This document shows, one piece after another, positions 25,786-35,288 of a stretch of 64,000 nt of DNA (position 1 is its first letter; each line of letters starts with the position of its first letter). Both the position numbers and the translations under genes were made by a program. The notes below the pieces were generated by a model that did not search any database, had not been told where the DNA came from, and saw nothing but the letters and a program-made list of their open reading frames with translations. This stretch comes from Nocardioides daejeonensis (lineage in GTDB: Bacteria; Actinomycetota; Actinomycetes; Propionibacteriales; Nocardioidaceae), in the NCBI RefSeq assembly GCF_003194585.1, contig NZ_QHKZ01000003.1, forward strand, positions 186,001 through 250,000. Reading direction: 5' to 3'.

Positions 25786-26819
25786 CGCGCTTCCTGGCGG
25801 CGCTGCTCGCCCTGACCTTCTTGACCCTGCCCACCGCCGACGGCGCCCCCGGCCGACCGGCCGGCGAGACGCGCGTCTTCGCCCACGTGCCCAGCCCCGG
25901 CTTCCCGGCCTACGTCTACGCGCATCCCAACGGCCGGGTGTACGCCGGCACGTACACGAACCCGAACGGCGACTCGACACCGTCCCGGGTCTTCGAGTGG
26001 ACCCGCTCGGGGACCCTGCTCCGCTCCTGGACCGTGCCAGGTCAAGACCTGGCGAAACCACACGGCGTCCAGGTGGCGACCTCGGACGCCGACGGTCGCC
26101 TGGTGCTCCTGGAGAAGTCGACCGCGCGGGTGCTCACACTCGACGTACGGACCGGGCGCTTCCGCACCCAGGCCCGCATCCCCGACCGCGGCGGCAAGCA
26201 CGCGATCCCGAACTACGCAGCGTGGGGCCCCGGCGGCGACCTGTACGTGACCGACTACGGGCAGGCAGTGCTGTGGCGGATCCCGGCCGGAGGAGGTACC
26301 CCGCGCGCCTGGTACACCTCACCCGCGCTGGCCGGCGCCGGGTTCGGCACGACCGGGCTCGTCTACCGACGTACGGACCGTTCCCTGCTCATCACCCAGC
26401 AGACCACCGCCGATCCCGCCGACCTGATGCGCGGTCACCTCTACCGCCTGCCGATCCGTCGCGACGGGCGGCCCGGGCGCTTGGCGACCGTGTGGACCTC
26501 GGGCGTGATGGATCTCCCCGACGGCTTCGGCCTGGCCCGCTCGGGCAACCTCTACGTCTCGCTGCTCGGCACCAACCAACTGGTGAAGCTCTCACCGTCG
26601 GGTCGGGTGCTGCGCAGGTACGGCACCGCCGTGCTCGGCAGCAACGGCTCGCCGATCCCGTTCGACTCGCCCTCGAACGCCACCTTCCTCGGGCGTCGGG
26701 TGCTGGTCGCGAACCAGTCGGCGATCTTCGGCGACACCTCACACCACGCGATCCTCGACGTCGCCGTGGGCGAGCGCGGCGCACCGACCTTCCTCCCCCG
26801 CCGGGCCCGACTCGACTGA
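25782..26819 (+). CDS. Secreted SMP-30/NHL-like beta-propeller protein
   Basis: A 345-residue exported protein. The signal peptide is VTRFLAALLALTFLTLPTAD with cleavage near DGAPG. Blades are seen at VYAHPNGRVYAGTYTN, NYAAWGPGGDLYVTDYGQAV, GFGLARSGNLYVSLLGTN and PSNATFLGRRVLVANQSA. This resembles SMP-30/gluconolactonase-like or strictosidine-synthase-like propellers. The GTG overlaps the amine oxidase stop (GTGA), so both are co-translated exports and may act on the same compound. No activity can be assigned. Confidence 0.82.
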   Translation: MTRFLAALLALTFLTLPTADGAPGRPAGETRVFAHVPSPGFPAYVYAHPNGRVYAGTYTNPNGDSTPSRVFEWTRSGTLLRSWTVPGQDLAKPHGVQVATSDADGRLVLLEKSTARVLTLDVRTGRFRTQARIPDRGGKHAIPNYAAWGPGGDLYVTDYGQAVLWRIPAGGGTPRAWYTSPALAGAGFGTTGLVYRRTDRSLLITQQTTADPADLMRGHLYRLPIRRDGRPGRLATVWTSGVMDLPDGFGLARSGNLYVSLLGTNQLVKLSPSGRVLRRYGTAVLGSNGSPIPFDSPSNATFLGRRVLVANQSAIFGDTSHHAILDVAVGERGAPTFLPRRARLD

Positions 26820-26864
26820 GGAGCGGCGGTCCCCGGCAGGCGACGGAGGTGCCAGAGTGACCCC

Positions 26865-27374
26865 GTGGACCTCCCCCGGCTGATCGCTCACCGCACCGTG
26901 CGCACGTACCTCGACGACCCCGTCACCGACGACTCCCTCAGGCAGGTCGTCGACGTCGCCCGTTGGACCGGCTCGGCCCGCAATCGGCAACCGTGGCGCT
27001 TCGTCGCGGTGCGAGACGCCCCGACGAAACAGGCGCTTGCGCGCCTCGGCGCGTACGCCGGTCACCTGGCCACCGCACCCGTCGTCCTGCTGGTGCTCAG
27101 CCCGGTGGAGCGCCGGCTGGATACGGAGTTCGACGTCGGCCGCGTCGTCCAGTCGATCTTCCTCGCAGCGACCGACGCCGGTCTCGGCTGCGGCGTGGTG
27201 AGCCTCTACCCCGAGGAGCACTCCCGGGACGCCGCCGACCTCGTGGACGCGGACGACGGCTGGACGGCGCGCCATGCGATCGCGCTCGGCCGTCCCGGCC
27301 CTCGACCGACCGGCGGGACCCTCGCCGTCCCGGCCGGACGACTGCCGCTGGAGGAGCTCCTCACCTTCCACTGA
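26865..27374 (+). CDS. Nitroreductase family protein
   Basis: A 169-residue FMN-dependent oxidoreductase of the nitroreductase fold. The start LIAHRTVRTYLDDPVTDDSL and WTGSARNRQPWRFVAVRD carry the FMN phosphate-binding Arg and Asn/Gln, and SIFLAATDAGLGCGVVSLYP is the usual helix near the flavin. It is a small member. Substrate and partner are unknown. It stands 45 bp after the propeller gene and ends convergent to a lipoprotein gene. Confidence 0.87.
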   Translation: MDLPRLIAHRTVRTYLDDPVTDDSLRQVVDVARWTGSARNRQPWRFVAVRDAPTKQALARLGAYAGHLATAPVVLLVLSPVERRLDTEFDVGRVVQSIFLAATDAGLGCGVVSLYPEEHSRDAADLVDADDGWTARHAIALGRPGPRPTGGTLAVPAGRLPLEELLTFH

Positions 27375-27401
27375 ACCGGCACGCACAGCAGGCGCTTGGT
27401 C

Positions 27402-29747
27402 TCAGCTCCTCGGCTGGGTCGCCAGGACGGCACGGGCGATGGCGATCGCGCGGTCCCGCATACCTGCCTCGTCGACGTTCTTGAGCTGCAGGAGCACGGC
27501 GACTGTGACGTTGCCGCGCCGGACCAGGACCGTCGCGCGCTTCCAGGTGATCGAGGCCTCCTGCGAGCGATAGAGCCAGCCGTCCCCGCTGGAGACCCAC
27601 GCCTCGTCGCCGAGCCCCTCGACACGCGCCGGCCCGCGCTCCCCGTAGTCGGCGTACCGTCGCTCGACGCGCAGCATCCCGGCCAGTCCGTCACGAGCGA
27701 GCCGCTCCCCGGCGACCCCGGTCAGCGTGCTGTCCGGGGTCGCCTGGATACCCACCTGGACCCCGTCGTGGTCGCCCGGCTGTGGAGCCCAGGTGCAGCC
27801 GACGACTCGCTCGGGGTCGGGTGCCTGCCGCTGGGGCCGACTCTCCGGAACCAGGACCGCGACCTGTGCCTCGACGGCAGCGCAGAGATCCGTCCCCTTC
27901 CGCAGTGCCGGCGTACGACGCACCCGGGGAGCCGGCTTCTCGACGCTCAGACCCGCGCCCGCAAGGGTCTCCTCGAGCGCCGCCCACGCGCCGGCCTCGA
28001 ACGCGTGCGGAGCGACCAGACCCGACGGCTCGCCGAAACGGACCGCACCCGACATCGTCACCGAGACGACCACGTTGCGCACACGCACGGCGAGGTCGAC
28101 GACCCCGTGTCGGCCACCGACCCCGGACGTCTGGGTCAGATACGCCTCATCGCCCACGCCGTCGAGCTCGATGACCCGCGTGCTGCGTCCGGTGTCGAGC
28201 CGGTCGCTCCTCAGCGCACGCCGACGGTCCTTCATCCGGCGCTGAGCGACCTCGGTCGCGGTCATCTCCTCGAAGGGGCTCGGCTCCGCCACGTCGGTGC
28301 TGACGCTCAGCTCGCGGGTGAGGTTCACCGGCTCCTGCCGCTCCAACCAGGTGCAGTCGTCGGGGCCGGGCAACGCCAGTCGGTGGAAGCCGAGCGACGT
28401 CAACGTCTCGTCGCTGATCGGGCAGTCAGCGACCTCGCCGGGACGGACCTCGTTCTCCGCCCACGCCAGCGGCGGCTCGCTTCCCAGGGGGATCGCCCCC
28501 TCCGGCAGGTCAAGCTCGGTCTCGGGTGCCTCGGCCGGCAGCCGGTAGGCGGAGACCTCCCCATCGCCGCCGACCAGCAGCAGGTCACCGGCCACCCCGA
28601 GGTAGCGCGGCCCCCAGCCCACGGTGCCCAGGACCACCCGACGGTCGACGTCCGCCCAGTCGTGCCTGACGACCAGCCGAGCGTGCTCCGGCAGCCCGTC
28701 GGCGATCTCCGCGGGCAGGTCGTCGACGACCACCACTGCTCCGCGGCCGTCGTCGCCGGCGTACGCGCCCCGCTGCGGGAAGTCGCGCCAGAGCGTGCTG
28801 CCATCGAGGGAGTAGCCGCTCATGCCCGCGGTGCCGGGGCGGTACGCCGCCGCGCGGTTCTCCCCCACCACCAACGTGCCGTTGCGCTCCCCCATCGGGA
28901 ACCGGTCGCGCGAGTCCGCCTGCCACTGCGCGCCGGTCGGTGCACCGAGCTCGCCGGTCTCGGGATCGACCGACCACAGTAGGCGGTGCCCCCGCACGCT
29001 GAGCTCCATCACCAACGGATCCACCGAGTGGATCTGGTGGAGGTCGATTCCGTCGGCGGCACGGCGAAAGGCCACCTTGCCGGTGTCGGCGTCGAAGAGC
29101 GTGAGGTGGTTGCCTACGCCGGTGTCGGTGGACTCCAACTGCGCGATCCAGTGGCCGGCAAGGGCGAACTCGTCGCAGTCAATGGCGTCGCGCTCCACAG
29201 GGGAGATCTCCCCGAGCGGCTTGCCGTCGCGCAGCCGGAAGCGTCGTACGCCGCCGCACACATCCGGTCGCGTGGAGACGGCACGCTCCCCCACGGCGAT
29301 GTAGCGCCGCCACTCCGGCAGGTCGCTGCCTACCCCGTCAGGCACATCGCGGCGCCAGCGCACCTCACCGGTCGACACCTCGACCGCGAGCAGCTCGTTG
29401 CAGGCGTCGCGCCGCTTCCTGCGGCTGACGACGAGCAGCCCGTCGTGGACCTCCTCGGCCACGTTGCAGACCCCGCGGAGCCGGCGCTCCCAGAGCAGTC
29501 TCCCGGTGGCCTGGTCGATCCCGCTGATCTGGCCATCGGAGTCCAGCACCACGACGCCGTCGCCGACGAGCGGGTCCCGGTCCACGTCCAAGGGCTCGAC
29601 AGGGGTGCTCCACGCCTTGGCGAGCGCCGGCACCGTGGCGGCGTCACCCGTGGAGGACTGCGAGTCCGAGGCGTCGTCGTCCGTGCATGCCGACAGCATC
29701 GTCGCGGCCACCAGGACGGCCAGCAGGAGACTCAGCCAACGTTTCAT
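27402..29747 (-). CDS. Propeller lipoprotein, paralog of the gene at 32735
   Basis: A 781-residue lipoprotein. MKRWLSLLLAVLVAATMLSA precedes the lipobox Cys21. Residues about 45-420 form a PQQ-like beta-propeller (GIDQATGRLLWERRLRGVCN, VSTGEVRWRRDVPDG, FDADTGKVAFRRA, VDPETGELGAP). The C-terminal part has two DUF3558-like segments; LRKGTDLCAAVEAQVAVLV and GCTWAPQPGDHDG mark one. It resembles the gene at 32735-35125 through its length, from MKRW to the final IARAVLATQ. Function is unknown; a surface scaffold or sensor is possible. Confidence 0.8.
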   Translation of the reverse strand: MKRWLSLLLAVLVAATMLSACTDDDASDSQSSTGDAATVPALAKAWSTPVEPLDVDRDPLVGDGVVVLDSDGQISGIDQATGRLLWERRLRGVCNVAEEVHDGLLVVSRRKRRDACNELLAVEVSTGEVRWRRDVPDGVGSDLPEWRRYIAVGERAVSTRPDVCGGVRRFRLRDGKPLGEISPVERDAIDCDEFALAGHWIAQLESTDTGVGNHLTLFDADTGKVAFRRAADGIDLHQIHSVDPLVMELSVRGHRLLWSVDPETGELGAPTGAQWQADSRDRFPMGERNGTLVVGENRAAAYRPGTAGMSGYSLDGSTLWRDFPQRGAYAGDDGRGAVVVVDDLPAEIADGLPEHARLVVRHDWADVDRRVVLGTVGWGPRYLGVAGDLLLVGGDGEVSAYRLPAEAPETELDLPEGAIPLGSEPPLAWAENEVRPGEVADCPISDETLTSLGFHRLALPGPDDCTWLERQEPVNLTRELSVSTDVAEPSPFEEMTATEVAQRRMKDRRRALRSDRLDTGRSTRVIELDGVGDEAYLTQTSGVGGRHGVVDLAVRVRNVVVSVTMSGAVRFGEPSGLVAPHAFEAGAWAALEETLAGAGLSVEKPAPRVRRTPALRKGTDLCAAVEAQVAVLVPESRPQRQAPDPERVVGCTWAPQPGDHDGVQVGIQATPDSTLTGVAGERLARDGLAGMLRVERRYADYGERGPARVEGLGDEAWVSSGDGWLYRSQEASITWKRATVLVRRGNVTVAVLLQLKNVDEAGMRDRAIAIARAVLATQPRS

Positions 29748-29748
29748 A

Positions 29749-29783
29749 GGGTTGAGATCCCCCGCGGCGAGGCATCTCAACCC
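29749..29783 (-). promoter_or_regulatory. Hairpin over the ribosome site of the propeller lipoprotein gene
   Basis: GGGTTGAGAT (29749-29758) and ATCTCAACCC (29774-29783) form a perfect 10-bp stem. On the minus strand the stem ends one base before the ATG at 29747, and the purine-rich GGGGGAT that should bind the ribosome lies in the loop edge and stem. It could limit translation; the paralog's leader has a partly similar layout. Confidence 0.5.
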
Positions 29784-29966
29784 CGCGTGCCCTCAGAGGT
29801 TCCCGCCCGTAGGGGCTGCCGCCGACCTCCGCCCTCCTGGCGGGACCTCCCGGGGCCGCCGGCGTCGTGGCCCGGCATCGACGGGTCGATCAACGTTTCC
29901 CGGCGGTGCGGTCGACGATCGCCCTTCGTTCAACCCCGGGTCGTCCACCCGGGCCACGGTGCCACC

Positions 29967-32069
29967 ATGGAGCGAGCTGTTCCCCCCTGGTTCCGCCGAG
30001 ACGGCCTCGGCACCGGCATGCTGCTGGCGCTGACCCTGCTGCTCTACACCTGGGGTCTCGACCGGTCCGGCTGGGCCAACGCCTACTACTCCGCGGCTGC
30101 CCAGGCGGGGGCAGAGTCGTGGAAGGCTTTCTTCTTCGGCAGTCTCGACGCGGCCAACGCGATCACCGTCGACAAGACGCCGCTGGCGCTCTGGCCTATG
30201 GCGCTCTCCGTGCGGCTCTTCGGGCTCTCGAGCTGGAGCATCCTGGTCCCGCAAGCTCTCTTCGGCGTGGCCACGGTCTGGCTGACGGTCCGGATCGTAC
30301 GGCGGAGCACCGGCTCGCACCCCGTGGCACTGCTGGCCGGCGCCACCTTGGCGCTCACCCCGGTCGCCGCGCTGATGTTCCGCTTCAACAACCCTGACGC
30401 CCTCCTGGTGCTCCTGCTCACCGCGGCCGCCGGCGCGACCTTGAGGGCGGTCGAGGAGAGTCACCGAGGGGAGGGAAGGCCGCTGCGTTGGGTGGTGCTG
30501 GGCGGCGTACTGGTCGGGCTCGCCTACCTCGCGAAGATGCTGCAGGCCTTTCTCGTGCTGCCTGCCCTGGGGCTGACCTACCTGCTCTTCGCCGCCGTTC
30601 CGCTCTCACGCAGGCTGCTGCACCTCCTGGCCGCGGCGGGTGCGCTGGTCGCGGCAGCCGGGTGGTGGGTGGTCGCGGTGGCACTGTGGCCAGTGGACTC
30701 CCGCCCGTTCATCGGCGGTTCCCAGCACAACTCGGTGCTCGACCTGACACTCGGCTACAACGGCCTGGGCCGGTTGAACGGAGACGAGGAGGGATCGATC
30801 GGCTCCGGGCACTGGGGAGGCGCCTCACTCGTGCGCCTGCTCACTCCGAGCAACGGCGGCCAGGCCGGCTGGCTGCTGCCGACCTCCCTGGTCCTGCTGG
30901 TGGCTGGTCTCCTGTTGGCGGCCCGGCGAGCGGAACGCTCGACGGAGCTGCGCGCGGTCCTCACGCTCTTCGGCACCTGGCTGGTCGTCACCACCATCGT
31001 CTTCAGTCTGATGCGCGGCATCTTCCACGCCTACTACGCCGTGGCGTTGGCACCGGCGATCGCGGTCGTCTTCGCGGTCGCGGGCGCGCTCCTCTGGCGG
31101 TCACGACAGGAGCCGCTCTCCAACCTGGTGCTGGGTGCCACCGTCCTCGGCACCGGACTCTGGTCGTTCGCTCTTCTGGCCCGTACCTCCGACTTCGTGC
31201 CGTGGCTGCGCTGGCTCGTCGCCGCCGCCGGTCTGGTCGCCGGGCTCACCCTCCTGCTCGGCACCAAGCAGCACCCCCGGTGGGTACGCCGCACCTCCCC
31301 GGTGGCCCTGGTACTCACCCTGCTGGTCGCGCTGGCCGGACCGGCGGCGTACTCGGTCGCGACGGCAGCCCTTCCGCACCAGGGTGCGGTGATCACTGCG
31401 GGGCCGGAGGGGCGGGGCACCCGGATCGTCACGCTGTCTGAGCCCCCGCACCCGCTCCTCAGGCTGCTGATGCCGCCCGGCGTCGTACCGGATCCGGCCC
31501 GTCCGGCGACGACACGGATGCACGGGTCCTTCCCTGAACGTGGCTCCCCCGAGGACCCGCTCAGGGTGGAGTTCGTCGAGGTAGCCCGGGCGCTGCGTCT
31601 CGACGTGCTCCGCCCGACCTATGGGCCGGCAGGCAGCCTGCTCTACGCCAGCCTGCCGTCGCGTCGGGTCGTCGCGCTGCTTCGGGAGACGTCGGCACGG
31701 GCACGCTGGGCGGCTGCGACGGTGGGGGCCAACGCGGCTGCCGGCTTCCAGCTTGCGACGCGCCTGCCGGTGATGGCGATCGGCGGGTTCAACGGCACCG
31801 ATCCGACCCCGACCCTCACCGAGTTCCGAGACCTGGTCGCCACTGGCCAGGTGCGTTGGTTCATCGGCGGCGGTCTCCTCGGCCCACGCCGCGGCGGCTC
31901 GGACGCCGCCGAGCAGATCACCACCTGGGTCGCGCTCCACGCGGAGTCCCGCACCATCGACGGCATCGTCCTCTACGACCTCGCCCCGCTGCGCGACGCG
32001 CAGGAGGCAAGCTCGATCAGCGGTTCCGTGGGGCCCCGGGGGACGGGGACGGAGCGCCTCGCCCAGTAG
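29967..32069 (+). CDS. GT39/ArnT-like membrane glycosyltransferase (YkcB-like)
   Basis: A 700-residue membrane protein. Many hydrophobic spans run from MLLALTLLLYTWGLDRSGWA to about residue 460, and a soluble C-terminal domain follows. The loop DAANAITVDKTPLALWPMAL holds the acidic residue and DK-P motif of ArnT/YkcB-type transferases, which move a sugar from a polyprenyl phosphate donor to an external acceptor. The ATG at 29967 begins just before the first span but has a weak ribosome site. It is divergent from one propeller lipoprotein and two genes from its paralog. Confidence 0.85.
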   Translation: MERAVPPWFRRDGLGTGMLLALTLLLYTWGLDRSGWANAYYSAAAQAGAESWKAFFFGSLDAANAITVDKTPLALWPMALSVRLFGLSSWSILVPQALFGVATVWLTVRIVRRSTGSHPVALLAGATLALTPVAALMFRFNNPDALLVLLLTAAAGATLRAVEESHRGEGRPLRWVVLGGVLVGLAYLAKMLQAFLVLPALGLTYLLFAAVPLSRRLLHLLAAAGALVAAAGWWVVAVALWPVDSRPFIGGSQHNSVLDLTLGYNGLGRLNGDEEGSIGSGHWGGASLVRLLTPSNGGQAGWLLPTSLVLLVAGLLLAARRAERSTELRAVLTLFGTWLVVTTIVFSLMRGIFHAYYAVALAPAIAVVFAVAGALLWRSRQEPLSNLVLGATVLGTGLWSFALLARTSDFVPWLRWLVAAAGLVAGLTLLLGTKQHPRWVRRTSPVALVLTLLVALAGPAAYSVATAALPHQGAVITAGPEGRGTRIVTLSEPPHPLLRLLMPPGVVPDPARPATTRMHGSFPERGSPEDPLRVEFVEVARALRLDVLRPTYGPAGSLLYASLPSRRVVALLRETSARARWAAATVGANAAAGFQLATRLPVMAIGGFNGTDPTPTLTEFRDLVATGQVRWFIGGGLLGPRRGGSDAAEQITTWVALHAESRTIDGIVLYDLAPLRDAQEASSISGSVGPRGTGTERLAQ

Positions 32070-32078
32070 GGTCGGGGT

Positions 32079-32627
32079 ATGCGGAAGCCGCCTGGGAGCA
32101 TCGTTGTCGCGTTGTTGGTCGCGTTGGTGGGGATCACGATGATCGGCTTCGGGATCTCACGCTCCGCGGGAGAGTATGCGTGGCCCGACGACACGTCGGT
32201 GACCGCCGACGGAAAGCCGCACGAGGTGCGCACGACCAATGGCTCGGTGTGGATCTGGAGCAACGAGGCCGATGGCGCCGACGCCTCGACGTGCACTGCC
32301 ACGATGACCGACGGCTCCCCGATCCGCGTCCAGGCACTCCGCGAACGGGTCAAGCGGCCCGGCAAGCTCGGCGACTACGTGTCCCGGATGGAGTTCAACA
32401 GCTATGAGGACACCGCTCTGGTCACCTGTCAGCCGAGCGCCGGCGGCAGCGACGAGCTGGTCGTCTACGCCGAGCCGGCGCCACGACTGATCCTCTTCGC
32501 CGGACTCGACCCCTGGACGTTCCGGGGCGGGCTCGTCACCCTTCTCGGCGGTCTCATCTATCTCGGCGGCGCCCTGGTCCGCCGTGCCAACCGGACCGCC
32601 GCGCTGCGCCAGCAGGACGCCGAGTAG
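32079..32627 (+). CDS. Membrane protein with an extracytoplasmic loop, unknown function
   Basis: A 182-residue protein with a membrane span at about residues 9-28 (IVVALLVALVGITMIGFGIS), an extracytoplasmic domain of about 110 residues with cysteines in ASTCTATMTDG and ALVTCQPSAGG that may form a disulfide, and a second span near 148-165 (FRGGLVTLLGGLIYLGGAL). It starts 9 bp after the GT39 gene, so it is probably co-transcribed. No family recognised. Confidence 0.7.
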   Translation: MRKPPGSIVVALLVALVGITMIGFGISRSAGEYAWPDDTSVTADGKPHEVRTTNGSVWIWSNEADGADASTCTATMTDGSPIRVQALRERVKRPGKLGDYVSRMEFNSYEDTALVTCQPSAGGSDELVVYAEPAPRLILFAGLDPWTFRGGLVTLLGGLIYLGGALVRRANRTAALRQQDAE

Positions 32628-32682
32628 GTCGGTCGACGGCACCGCGCCCCGACCACCTGATCGAGGCGGCGCTCCGCTGCTC

Positions 32683-32738
32683 CTAGGGAAACCGCTGATC
32701 AATCCCGCCTACGGCGCCATCGATCAGCACTTCCCTAG
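32683..32738. repeat. 56-bp imperfect inverted repeat over a stop codon
   Basis: CTAGGGAA (32683) and TTCCCTAG (32731-32738) bound two arms that also share GCTGATC / GATCAGC and CCCGCC / GGCGCC. The right end covers the TAG stop of the lipoprotein gene (32735-32737). It lies between convergent genes, so it can work as a two-way terminator; its form also fits a REP-like or MITE-like element. Bases 32628-32682 show nothing else. Confidence 0.6.
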
Positions 32739-35125
32739 CCGTCCTGGGTCGCGAGGGTGACTCGGGCGATCTCGACTGCGCGTTCACGCAGCGCGACCGG
32801 ATCCCAGCCGTCGACCTGCACGTGCACCGCAACGCTGAGGTCTCCCTGACGGACCACGACGGTCGCGACCCACCACGTGATGGTCTGCTCCGGGCTGCGA
32901 TGGAACCAGCCGCGGGCCACCCGCGCCCACGCCTCGTCGCCCAGGCCCGGCACCGCGACGGGACGCGTCTCCGGCTCGTACGACGACTCACGGAGGTCGG
33001 CCCGCACACCGGCCATGCCGTCGGCGGCCAGCTGCTTGCCGCTCCGCCCGCTGAAGGTGCTGTCGGCCATCCGCACCAAGCTGACCTGAGCGCCGTCATG
33101 GTCACCGGGACGAGGGCGCCAGGCACAACTCGCGGAGGCCGGCTCGGCCAGCGCACGCCGCGGCACTCCGACGCTGCCCGGCACCAACTGGCTCAGTTGC
33201 GCGTCGACCGCGGCACACAGATCGGTCCCCTTCCGCAGTCGCGGCACTGACCTGCCCGCGACGGTAGGTGCAGTGACCGGCGCACCCAACGCGGCCAACG
33301 TCTCGCGCACCGCCGACCAGACCCCCTCGCCGTAGCTGTTGGGCGAGGCCAGCGCGGTCGCTTCACCGGAGGCGGCGATGCCCTCCATCGAGGCCCAGAC
33401 CACGACGTTGCGGACGCGGACCGCGATCCCGATCCGGGCCTGACGCGCCCCGACGCCGACTGCCTCGACGATGATGGCCTCATCGCCGACTCCGGGCAGG
33501 TCCCGCACCTTTGCCTGGAGTCCATCGAGCCCGGCGTCGCTAGCCCAGGCCTTGCGCACGGCGTCCAACCGTTCCTCGGCGGCGACGGACGCCGGCGTGA
33601 CCGCAGCGTCGGGGTCCTCACTCGACGTGGTCGGCGCCGCGACGGGCGTGCCGACGAACGTCTGGACGTCGAGTTCGCGCCGGAAGTTCTCCGGCTCCGC
33701 CCCCTCCTGCCAGAAGCATCCGACCGGACGCGGAAGGTCGAGCTGATGGAAGCCCAGCGACTTCAGCGTCTTGTCGGAGACCACGCACCCCGGGTCCGCC
33801 TCTGGCCGGATGTCCTCGGGTGCCCAGGCCTCCTCGGGTGTCGGCATGCCGTAGAGCCCTTCGAACGTGGTCAGTTCGACCGTCGACTCCTGGCCGGCCT
33901 CAGGCAGTCGATAGGCGACGACCAGGCCGTCCAGCATGGCGAGCATCAGATCACCCACGACCTGCTGCGCCTGGGGACCGGACGGGATCGTGCCGAGGAC
34001 CTCGTAGTCGTCGACATCCGCCCAGGAGTGGCGGGTGATCGGCACCCCCTGTTCGCGGTAGCGGTCGCCGACCACCCCGTAGGTGGCGACTACCGCACCT
34101 CGGTCGTCGCCGCCGAGGAGCACCCCGAACTTCGGGAAGTCGCTCCAGCGCTCGGTGCCGTCGAGGCCGTAGCCGGAGAGACCGGTGAGCCGTCCGGTCA
34201 TGAGGCCGGCACCGCGCGCCGAGCTGACGGCGAGCGTGTCACCGTGGGGTTCGGCGAGGATCGAGCCACCGCCGTACGACGACACCTGCCGACTGATCGG
34301 AGTCTCCAGTTCACCGGTCTTGGGATCGACCGCCCACAGCAGTCGATGCCCCTTGACGGTCAGGTCCATCACCAGCGGGGCGATGCTCACGATGCCGGAG
34401 AGGCTCATCAGGCGGATCGGTCGGTCGAAGACCGTCCTACCGGTGTCCCCGTTGATCAGGCGGAAGGCGACGGAGTCCTGGTTGTCGTCACTCGCGACCT
34501 GGGCGATCCAGCGACCTTTCAGCGCGAAGTCGTCGCAGGCGATATCGTCACTGCCCATCGGCCGGATGCCCGGGAGGCGTTTGCCGTCGCTGAGCCGGAA
34601 GCGCTCGACACCGCCGCAGATATGGTGGCGGCCGGTGATCACCCGCTCGCCGACGGCGAGATAGTCGATGTCGTCGGGATCTCCGCTACCGAGACCCCCG
34701 GGGACCGCCCGACGCCATGCGACCTTGCCGGTGGCCGGGTCGAGCGCCAGCAACTCGGCGCAAGCACCGTCGCGGCCTCGAACAGAACGGGTCAGCACCA
34801 GCTTCTGGTCATGGACGCCTTCGGCCACACTGCAGATCTCACGGAGCCGCTTGCGCCAGACCTCCTCCCCGGTCGTCTCGTCGACACCGACGAGCGTGGG
34901 ACCGGACTGCAGCACGAGGACACCGTCCACGCGGAGTGGAGCGGCGGTGAGCTGCGGGCGATCGGAGAGGCGCTGCCGCCACACCTCCTGGAGCGGCGGG
35001 AACGCCGGCTCAACGGTTGTCGACGCGTCACCGCTCGGCTTCGCCGACGGCTCATCGTTGCTACATGCCGCCAACAACGTCGCCGCCAGGGCGACCGCCG
35101 CGATCCCGCTCATCCACCGCTTCAC
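32735..35125 (-). CDS. Propeller lipoprotein, paralog of the gene at 27402
   Basis: A 796-residue lipoprotein. VKRWMSGIAAVALAATLLAA leads to the lipobox Cys21. The propeller part shows GVDETTGEEVWRKRLREICS, LDPATGKVAWRRAVPGG and VDPKTGELETPISR; the C-terminal part has LRKGTDLCAAVDAQLSQLV and SCAWRPRPGDHDGAQVS, matching the other copy. A GTG start at 35125 aligns with the MKRW start of the paralog; the ATG four codons later is possible. It arose with 27402 by duplication, with two genes now between them. Confidence 0.8.
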   Translation of the reverse strand: MKRWMSGIAAVALAATLLAACSNDEPSAKPSGDASTTVEPAFPPLQEVWRQRLSDRPQLTAAPLRVDGVLVLQSGPTLVGVDETTGEEVWRKRLREICSVAEGVHDQKLVLTRSVRGRDGACAELLALDPATGKVAWRRAVPGGLGSGDPDDIDYLAVGERVITGRHHICGGVERFRLSDGKRLPGIRPMGSDDIACDDFALKGRWIAQVASDDNQDSVAFRLINGDTGRTVFDRPIRLMSLSGIVSIAPLVMDLTVKGHRLLWAVDPKTGELETPISRQVSSYGGGSILAEPHGDTLAVSSARGAGLMTGRLTGLSGYGLDGTERWSDFPKFGVLLGGDDRGAVVATYGVVGDRYREQGVPITRHSWADVDDYEVLGTIPSGPQAQQVVGDLMLAMLDGLVVAYRLPEAGQESTVELTTFEGLYGMPTPEEAWAPEDIRPEADPGCVVSDKTLKSLGFHQLDLPRPVGCFWQEGAEPENFRRELDVQTFVGTPVAAPTTSSEDPDAAVTPASVAAEERLDAVRKAWASDAGLDGLQAKVRDLPGVGDEAIIVEAVGVGARQARIGIAVRVRNVVVWASMEGIAASGEATALASPNSYGEGVWSAVRETLAALGAPVTAPTVAGRSVPRLRKGTDLCAAVDAQLSQLVPGSVGVPRRALAEPASASCAWRPRPGDHDGAQVSLVRMADSTFSGRSGKQLAADGMAGVRADLRESSYEPETRPVAVPGLGDEAWARVARGWFHRSPEQTITWWVATVVVRQGDLSVAVHVQVDGWDPVALRERAVEIARVTLATQDG

Positions 35126-35288
35126 GGGATCCCTCTCCCCCAGACGCCACGACCTCAATCCCCCTCGCTCGTGCCGACCCCGCCGCACACGTGCACCACT
35201 CCAGCAGCGAGGGACCCCGATGTTCCCGTCGCAACTGCCCACGTACACCGGAGCTGCATTGCGGTAGCGCGGTCTTGCCTCGACCAGG

